A stretch of 7,445 nucleotides of DNA from NCBI GenBank assembly GCA_016302655.1, contig JAEDNF010000075.1:1-7445 (forward strand). The letters run 5' to 3'. The translations under genes and the position numbers were made by a program. Positions 1-5,013 of the stretch are shown here, one piece after another. The DNA is from Oscillospiraceae bacterium (GTDB taxonomy: Bacteria > Bacillota > Clostridia > Oscillospirales > Ruminococcaceae). How positions within the stretch are numbered: position 1 is the stretch's first letter; each line of letters starts with the position of its first letter. The notes under the pieces are model-generated. The model had not been told where the DNA came from and did not search any database. It saw nothing but the letters and a program-made list of their open reading frames with translations.

Positions 1-19
1 AAAAAGGAGAAAATTATAT

Positions 20-328
20 ATGGCAATCATTGAAGTGAACCATAACGAATTAAATAAAACTTCTGAAAAAATAGATAAATACATTAAAAAAGTCAAAACA
101 AATATGAAAATAATCGAAGAAGAAGTAACAAATCTTTCTTCTTCCTGGTCCGGAGAAGACTATGTTCAGTTTAAAAAAGAAGCCGTCGAGAAGAACACAA
201 AGGGTTCGGCGACCGATGCAATGCTTACTTCTTTGGCAAGTTACTCCGAGGCATTAAAAAATATCAGCAGTCAGTATAAGAAGGCACAGTTAAAAGCAAT
301 CAACCGTGCAAACTATCTGTGCAAATAA
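20..328 (+). CDS. WXG100 / ESAT-6-like small protein (putative type VII secretion substrate)
   Basis: Proteins of this family are about 100-residue helical hairpins that dimerise and leave the cell through type VII (ESX/Yuk/Ess) secretion, as effectors, chaperones or machine parts. This one has 102 residues, the normal family length. The central turn motif is W43-S44-G45, preceded by a Lys/Glu-rich predicted helix (about 8-40) and followed by a second helix (about 46-98), with no signal peptide or membrane segment. The usual C-terminal export signal YxxxD/E is not clear: the nearest match is Y86-KKA-Q90, with Gln in place of the acidic residue. The ATG is preceded by AAGGAGA at positions 4-10, a good ribosome binding site. 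The 5' part is more A-rich than the genes that follow. It is the first visible gene of a tightly packed operon of phosphatases, FHA protein and kinases, which suggests a secretion system under phospho-control. Family membership is well supported; whether it is substrate or structural partner is unknown. Confidence 0.85.
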   Translation: MAIIEVNHNELNKTSEKIDKYIKKVKTNMKIIEEEVTNLSSSWSGEDYVQFKKEAVEKNTKGSATDAMLTSLASYSEALKNISSQYKKAQLKAINRANYLCK

Positions 329-333
329 AAATA

Positions 334-338
334 CGGAG
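334..338 (+). promoter_or_regulatory. Ribosome binding site deciding the start of the first phosphatase
   Basis: CGGAG lies 6 bases before the ATG at 345. It supports that start over an in-frame GTG at 306, which would overlap the end of the WXG100 gene and add 13 residues (MQTICANKNTEIY) unlike any PP2C N-terminus. Confidence 0.7.
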
Positions 339-344
339 ATTTAT

Positions 345-1082
345 ATGGAATCAAGCTTTACTTATGCTGTTCTGACTAATCAAGGCGAAAGAGAAATAAA
401 TGAAGATTCCGTCGGCGTATGTGAAAACGGCGAAAACAACTGTTTTGTGCTTTGCGACGGACTGGGCGGTCACGGTATGGGAGACATTGCCTCATCACTT
501 GTGGTCAATGTGTTCAAAGACCGATTCTACAAAACAGATGAAACGGTAAATTTTCTCAGTGACGCATTCTGTGCTTCGCAGGATATTTTGATGGCAGAAC
601 AGAAATCAAGACACGCCAAAGCTAAGATGAAGACTACTGCGGTGGCGGTTGCGACTGATGACCGCAACGCATATATAGGACACATCGGAGATTCAAGAGC
701 TTATGTTTTCTACAAAAACAAGGTTCGTACAAGAACTCTTGATCACAGCATTCCCCAGATGCTTGTATTATCCCGTGAAATCAAAGAGAGCGAGATAAGG
801 CACCACCCCGACAGAAATATAGTGCTTCGAGTAATGGGTATAGAGTGGGAAGAGCCGATGTTTGAACTTATGGTGCCGATACCTCTGAAAAAGTGTGATG
901 CTTTTCTGCTTTGCTCAGACGGTTTTTGGGAGCTTATAGAAGAAAAAGAAATGTGTGCCCTTCTGAAAAAAGCAAAAACGGTCAACGAATGGCTGTTATC
1001 AATGGCGGAAATCGTAAGAGCAAACGGCATCGGCACAAATATGGACAACTACTCGGCAATAGCTGTTTGGATAAACAGATAG
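345..1082 (+). CDS. PP2C-family (PPM) protein Ser/Thr phosphatase, first copy
   Basis: This is a cytoplasmic metal-dependent phosphatase expected to remove phosphate from Ser/Thr of the partner kinases and their targets. The protein has 245 residues, the size of a bare bacterial PP2C catalytic domain (PrpC/Stp/PstP type), with no membrane segment. All family motifs are in order: RxxNED ending at D21, DGLGGHG starting at D38, GDSRAY at 115-120, the segment from D133-H134-S135 to the HPDRN at 154-158, SDGFW at 191-195, and D234-N235 near the C-terminus. The metal-binding aspartates D21, D38, D192 and D234 are all present, as is D116 of GDSR, the usual third-metal residue, so it should be active. 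It begins 16 bases after the WXG100 stop and ends 14 bases before a second phosphatase. The two share motifs but little else, so they are old paralogues rather than a recent duplication. Substrates cannot be read from the sequence. Confidence 0.94.
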   Translation: MESSFTYAVLTNQGEREINEDSVGVCENGENNCFVLCDGLGGHGMGDIASSLVVNVFKDRFYKTDETVNFLSDAFCASQDILMAEQKSRHAKAKMKTTAVAVATDDRNAYIGHIGDSRAYVFYKNKVRTRTLDHSIPQMLVLSREIKESEIRHHPDRNIVLRVMGIEWEEPMFELMVPIPLKKCDAFLLCSDGFWELIEEKEMCALLKKAKTVNEWLLSMAEIVRANGIGTNMDNYSAIAVWINR

Positions 1083-1096
1083 AAAAGAGGTATAGT

Positions 1097-1894
1097 ATGC
1101 AGGGATATATGGACAATCAGCAGGTAACCGACAATAATTCTGCTTTCAGCATTGCTGTCAAAACCGTCCTCGGAGACCGTGAGGATCAGCAGGACTGTTT
1201 CGGGTATGAGCTGATGCAAGACGAAGGAATAGTTGTCCTTTGCGATGGTATGGGAGGATATGAAGGCGGTAAAGCTGCGAGCAATACCGCCGTTGAATGC
1301 TTTTTATCAGAGTATTCATCCTCATATCCCTGTGATGATGAAATAGATTTTTTGTACAATGCAACATTAACCGCAAACAGAAAAATATGTGAACTGAAAA
1401 CAAACAGCGGCAAGCTGCTCAATGCAGGAAGTACAGTAGTCGCTGTAATGATAAGAAACGGCAACCTGTTCTGGAGTTCTGTAGGTGACAGCCGTGCATA
1501 TCTTTTCAGAAACGATGAATTCGTGCAGTTCACCAAAGACCAGAATTACAGAACGGTTCTGTCGGAAAAACTAAGTGCCGGACTTATTGATGAAGAACAG
1601 TTCAATACAGAAAACTCAAGGGCAGAAGCTCTTATCAGCTTTCTCGGAATAGGTAAGCTCGATCTGATTGACTATAACAAAGTAGCATTTCCTCTGTTAA
1701 AGGACGATAAGATATTGATAATGTCGGACGGCTTATATAAGATACTGAGCGACGAGGAAATAGCGAGGATAGTGGGAAATTTCAGTAACATTTCAGAGGC
1801 TCTCGAGGCTCTTGAAATGAAGGTTAAGAAGTATGCAAGAATAAACAATATCTGTCGGGACAATATGACAGTAGCAATAATTAAAATTCACTGA
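1097..1894 (+). CDS. PP2C-family (PPM) protein Ser/Thr phosphatase, second copy
   Basis: This is a second cytoplasmic PP2C phosphatase, 265 residues, again only the catalytic domain. Visible motifs: GDREDQQD at 26-33 (D33 metal ligand), DGMGGYEGG at 50-58, AGST at 110-113, GDSRAY at 130-135, MSDGLY at 209-214 and RDNMT at 254-258. The aspartates D33, D50, D131, D211 and D255 are all kept, so activity is expected. It differs from the first copy in the flap region: the HPxRN segment is replaced by an ENSRAEALISFLG stretch (172-184). The flap is where PP2C enzymes vary in substrate choice, so the two may serve different substrates or different kinases; that is inference. The ATG at 1097 follows AAAGAGG (1084-1090) by 6 bases. 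The frame is open further upstream, to an ATG at 911, but that part lies inside the first phosphatase gene. The FHA gene follows after 15 bases. Confidence 0.94.
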   Translation: MQGYMDNQQVTDNNSAFSIAVKTVLGDREDQQDCFGYELMQDEGIVVLCDGMGGYEGGKAASNTAVECFLSEYSSSYPCDDEIDFLYNATLTANRKICELKTNSGKLLNAGSTVVAVMIRNGNLFWSSVGDSRAYLFRNDEFVQFTKDQNYRTVLSEKLSAGLIDEEQFNTENSRAEALISFLGIGKLDLIDYNKVAFPLLKDDKILIMSDGLYKILSDEEIARIVGNFSNISEALEALEMKVKKYARINNICRDNMTVAIIKIH

Positions 1895-1909
1895 TGACGG
1901 AGGAAAATT

Positions 1910-3025
1910 ATGAATGTAGTAAAATGCAGAAACGGTCATTTCTTTGATGGTGACACTTACAATATGTGCCCTCATTGCGGAGAAGGCGTAGCACTGCCAA
2001 CAATGAATAATATGCCGGTTCAAAAACCTGAAAAGAAAGGTTTTTTCGGTAAGAAATCAAAGGCACCGCAGTTTACCCCTGCACAACAGTATGAAAAAAC
2101 GGAGGCTTTATTCGACAACAGATCAAATATATCGACCGAAACGCTTCCGCATCAGAATCAAGGTAATCCTTATGCTGCACAGCGGCCTTTTTCACCTGCA
2201 CAGCCGTTTGCTCCTGCTCAACCTTTTGCCTGCGAACAGCCCGCTTCTTCTGCACAGCAGAAGGCTCCTGCTCAGGCGGAACATACGCTTGATTTCTGGT
2301 CTGCAAACAAAAGGAATGATGCGCCGGCCGGCACTCCGGAAAAAACTCCTGCAAATGCGGCTGTAAACACTGTGGAACAAGCTAAAGCCTCTGTGAATGG
2401 CACTGCTGATAAGGCGGCGCAAGCAAATGCAAATCCCGACGCACAGGCGGCTAAGCCTACTCAGTACAATCCTGTGTTCCCCTCACAGAATAACAGCGAA
2501 TCTGCAGCGGACAAGCAATCTGCTCCCGCTACTCAGCAAACAAATGAGCAAACTTCTCTGAGGGACGCAATAAACAAGGCTTCGGCGAGCAGTGAAGGAA
2601 AGACGATGAGCTATTTTAGCGTAGCTTCAGCCGCCGAAGGCGAGTCTGCCGCTACTCCTAAGGCGTCTGTCAATCCTGTTGTCGGATGGCTTGTATGTAT
2701 TGCAGGTAGTCACTTCGGTGAGAGCTTCAGCATAAAGGCAGGAAAAAACACAATAGGAAGAAATGCCGAAAACCATATTGTACTTGCACAAGACAACTCA
2801 GTTTCGAGAACAGCTCATGCTTCTGTTGTTTTTGAGCCTAAAAAGCGCGATTTTTATCTTAAGCCCGGCGATAGCAGCGGTCTGACATATCTTAACAACG
2901 AATACATAGATGAAACTAAAAAGCTTACCGAGCGCGACATAATAGAGCTTGGCGGAACAAAGCTGATGTTTGTGCCCTTATGCAATGAAAAATTCTCGTG
3001 GGAAGAATATCTCAAAAAGGAGTAA
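1910..3025 (+). CDS. Zinc-ribbon / disordered linker / FHA-domain protein
   Basis: This is a phosphothreonine-reading adaptor, expected to bind phosphorylated kinases or targets in the cytoplasm. The 371 residues form three parts. An N-terminal zinc ribbon has ligands C6, H10 or a nearby residue, C20 and C23 (the CPHCG knuckle). A long linker (about 30-255) is rich in Ala, Gln, Pro, Asn and Ser and probably disordered. The FHA domain covers about 258-355: I282-G283-R284, then S299-R300 and H303, then N329-N330, matching the GR, SxxH and N positions that contact phosphothreonine. There is no signal peptide or membrane segment. CGGAGG (1898-1903) sits 6 bases before the ATG. In actinobacteria, FHA proteins of this plan (FhaA, GarA) are substrates and readers of PknB-type kinases; T76 and T78 in the linker (ISTETLP) could be such phosphosites, which is a guess. 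The zinc ribbon resembles those on the two kinases encoded directly downstream, suggesting a joint complex. Confidence 0.9.
   Translation: MNVVKCRNGHFFDGDTYNMCPHCGEGVALPTMNNMPVQKPEKKGFFGKKSKAPQFTPAQQYEKTEALFDNRSNISTETLPHQNQGNPYAAQRPFSPAQPFAPAQPFACEQPASSAQQKAPAQAEHTLDFWSANKRNDAPAGTPEKTPANAAVNTVEQAKASVNGTADKAAQANANPDAQAAKPTQYNPVFPSQNNSESAADKQSAPATQQTNEQTSLRDAINKASASSEGKTMSYFSVASAAEGESAATPKASVNPVVGWLVCIAGSHFGESFSIKAGKNTIGRNAENHIVLAQDNSVSRTAHASVVFEPKKRDFYLKPGDSSGLTYLNNEYIDETKKLTERDIIELGGTKLMFVPLCNEKFSWEEYLKKE
2186..2239 (+). repeat. Three tandem 18-base units coding PFxPAQ-like repeats in the linker
   Basis: Codons 93-110 of the FHA protein read PFSPAQ, PFAPAQ, PFACEQ: three six-residue units. 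The DNA copies have diverged at third positions, so the protein pattern is kept better than the DNA. This is typical low-complexity linker growth by slippage; no binding role can be assigned. Confidence 0.7.
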
Positions 3026-3034
3026 ACTAAACAG

Positions 3035-5011
3035 ATGAAAAGATGCTATTCCTGTTTCAACGAGTATAACGATTCGTTTGAATTATGCCCGTTCTGCGGA
3101 CAAATAAGTAACAATAAGCCAAAAGAACCGATACAGCTTGTACCGGGCACTGTACTTGCAAACAGATATGTAATCGGATACGCAGTAGGTTCAGGCGGAT
3201 TCGGAATTGTATATAAAGCATTTGATACAAAATATGACACTGTAGTTGCAGTTAAAGAGTTCTATGTCGGCAGACTGGTGACAAGAGCAGAAGGGCAAAA
3301 AAATGTTATCGTTTCTAAAAAAGCCCAAACAGAATACGACTATAGAAAAGAAAGATTTCTTGCCGAAGCAAGAACGATGGCAAAGTTCGGTTCACACAGA
3401 AGCATACCCAATGTCTTTGAATTCTTTGAAGAAAACAATACAGCATATATCGTGATGGAACTGCTTAACGGTGTTGCGCTCAACGAGTATCAGCATCAGC
3501 AGGATTCAGCATTGGATGTAGATTTTGCAATAATGATTGCAAATGAAGTAGGAAACGCACTTTTGTCGCTTCATGAGCAGAACATAATACACAGGGATGT
3601 AGCGCCTGACAATATCTTTATATGTTCCGGAAAAGAACTTCGCGTCAAGCTGATGGATCTCGGTGCCGCAAAGCTGGCAGACAGCACGGATAATGTAATA
3701 GACATTATCTTAAAGCCGGGCTACTCACCTACCGAGCAGTATGATAACAGTAAGAATATCGGTCCTTGGACAGACATATATGCGCTTGGTGCAACGCTGT
3801 ATTATATGGTCACAAACATCAAGCCGGATGAATCTACAAACAGAAAGATAAACGACGAGGTAGTACCTCCGCATCTTATTAATCCCCTTGTTTCTGAAAA
3901 CCTCAGCAATGCAATAATGAAAGCTTTGGCTGTTGAAAAGCATATGCGCTTTAAAAATGTTGCAGAGTTTCTTGCGGCTATCAACGGTGAGCGCAAAGTA
4001 ATCACGCTTAAAAAAGAAAAGCGCCGCAGAAATATCAGACGAACGGTCGCTATCGCTTCAGCCTGTGCGGCAATTGCTGTCGGCGCAGTTGTAGGTCTTG
4101 GCGTTTATAATAATATGTTAAGCAAAGAACTACTGAACCCCGCCGATATCACTGTATGGTTTTCTGTAAATGAAGGCTCCAGCGAAGAGAAAGCTATGGA
4201 AGCCGTGAAGGAACATTTTGAAAGCACTTTTAATAATGTAAAAGTAGAGCTGAAGGCTATTCCTGCATCAGACTATGCCGTTGAGCTTGAAAAGGCGGCA
4301 AATGAAGGTAAACTGCCTACACTGTTTGAAAGCACCGGCGTTTCGGCTCCGATATTGTCAAAAGCGCAGGATCTCGACAAAGTAATCGGTTCTGAACAGT
4401 TCAAAGAGGCTTTGTTCCTTGACAAGTACAATAATTATTACGATAACAAAAAGCAGGTTCCACTGGCTATAGAAGTTCCCGTTGCATATGTAATCACGAA
4501 CGGCAACACCAGTATTGAGTATTCTGAAAAGTACTTTAGAAATCTTTCCGACTTCGGAGATGATGTGATTATCTCGGGAGATGAGAGATATCCCGTTATG
4601 TTAATGCATAATTTCAGTGATTACAGCTTCAGCAGCTCGTGGGAATTCTTCAACAGCGAAGGCAATACCAGTCCTGTTCTTATATCGTCAACAATGATTC
4701 AAGGCGAAATTAAAAATAAGTTGAATTATCCGCATTCATGTGTATATTATGATTCAGATACTATATATTGCGATTTTACATATGAATGGAGCATTGGCGG
4801 TGGTACCGACAGTGAAACAGCAGCAGCCGAAAAGTTGCTTAGCTGGATGCTCGGAAATGTTTATCAGCAGAATCTTATGATAAGATATTGCAGCGACGGG
4901 CAGATTCCTGTTAACCCTACCAGTTTTTATGCAAAAATCGATTCCAAAAAGGATTATGCTTTGATGAAAGATATTTACAATAAATTCTATTTTGTCAAGG
5001 AGGATAACTGA
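3035..5011 (+). CDS. Membrane Ser/Thr protein kinase with N-terminal zinc ribbon and extracellular solute-binding-protein-like domain
   Basis: This is a receptor-like kinase of 658 residues. Order: zinc ribbon (C4, C7, C18, C21); kinase domain about 43-325; basic stretch KKEKRRR just before a membrane helix at about 337-358; extracellular domain about 371-658. Kinase motifs: glycine loop G52-SGGFG, K74 in VAVKEF, E111 for the salt bridge, H186-R187-D188-V-A-P-D-N193 catalytic loop, D208-L209-G210 in place of DFG, and [10 protein letters not shown] (227-236) in place of the APE region. The catalytic-loop lysine two after D188 is Ala. The external part starts [12 protein letters not shown], has [14 protein letters not shown] in the middle and IPVNPTSF near the end, a pattern of family 1 (sugar-type) solute-binding proteins, though at about 288 residues it is shorter than a free one. 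A ligand-sensing role is inferred; the ligand is unknown. The ribosome binding site AAAAAGGAG overlaps the FHA gene's end, so translation may be coupled. Confidence 0.9.
   Translation: MKRCYSCFNEYNDSFELCPFCGQISNNKPKEPIQLVPGTVLANRYVIGYAVGSGGFGIVYKAFDTKYDTVVAVKEFYVGRLVTRAEGQKNVIVSKKAQTEYDYRKERFLAEARTMAKFGSHRSIPNVFEFFEENNTAYIVMELLNGVALNEYQHQQDSALDVDFAIMIANEVGNALLSLHEQNIIHRDVAPDNIFICSGKELRVKLMDLGAAKLADSTDNVIDIILKPGYSPTEQYDNSKNIGPWTDIYALGATLYYMVTNIKPDESTNRKINDEVVPPHLINPLVSENLSNAIMKALAVEKHMRFKNVAEFLAAINGERKVITLKKEKRRRNIRRTVAIASACAAIAVGAVVGLGVYNNMLSKELLNPADITVWFSVNEGSSEEKAMEAVKEHFESTFNNVKVELKAIPASDYAVELEKAANEGKLPTLFESTGVSAPILSKAQDLDKVIGSEQFKEALFLDKYNNYYDNKKQVPLAIEVPVAYVITNGNTSIEYSEKYFRNLSDFGDDVIISGDERYPVMLMHNFSDYSFSSSWEFFNSEGNTSPVLISSTMIQGEIKNKLNYPHSCVYYDSDTIYCDFTYEWSIGGGTDSETAAAEKLLSWMLGNVYQQNLMIRYCSDGQIPVNPTSFYAKIDSKKDYALMKDIYNKFYFVKEDN
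4145..5008 (+). other. Segment coding the extracellular solute-binding-protein-like domain of the first kinase
   Basis: Residues 371-658 follow the single membrane helix. The start (ITVWF, then a helix with [13 protein letters not shown] and the strand VKVELKAIP), the phrase LPTLFEST, the strand pair around [14 protein letters not shown], and the C-terminal [11 protein letters not shown] helix followed by GQIPVNP are in the order found in family 1 extracellular solute-binding proteins. No lipobox or separate start precedes it: the frame continues from the kinase. The middle is shortened compared with free binding proteins, so ligand binding is plausible but not certain. The call rests on remembered family pattern, not on an alignment. 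Confidence 0.7.
4997..5003 (+). promoter_or_regulatory. Ribosome binding site supporting a TTG start for the second kinase
   Basis: AAGGAGG lies inside the last codons of the first kinase, 10 bases before the TTG at 5014. It is a near-perfect site and fixes TTG as the start. The next in-frame ATG (5038) would remove the first cysteine pair of the zinc ribbon. The two kinases are probably translationally coupled. Confidence 0.8.
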
Positions 5012-5013
5012 CT

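Noticed and set aside
306..344. In-frame GTG start giving the first phosphatase 13 more residues
   Set aside because: It overlaps the WXG100 gene, has no ribosome binding site of its own, and the ATG at 345 has CGGAG 6 bases before it and gives a standard PP2C N-terminus.
911..1096. Upstream ATG extending the second phosphatase by 62 residues into the first
   Set aside because: The extra part is Arg/Lys-rich frame shadow of the first phosphatase with no family similarity. The ATG at 1097 has AAAGAGG at the right distance.
2091..2366. Overlapping + strand frame inside the FHA gene
   Set aside because: Its Leu/Arg-rich product is the shifted reading of the Ala/Pro/Gln-rich linker, a usual artefact of low-complexity coding DNA.
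3026..3034. Search for a terminator or promoter in the gaps between genes (329-344, 1083-1096, 1895-1909, 3026-3034, 5012-5013)
   Set aside because: The gaps are too short for a hairpin plus T-run and hold only ribosome binding sites or parts of them; all six genes are taken as one transcript.
4037..4160. Possibility that the first kinase and the solute-binding part are two genes joined by error
   Set aside because: The frame is continuous, with a basic stretch, a membrane helix and then the external domain in the correct topology. No internal ribosome binding site, signal peptide or lipobox precedes the binding-protein part.
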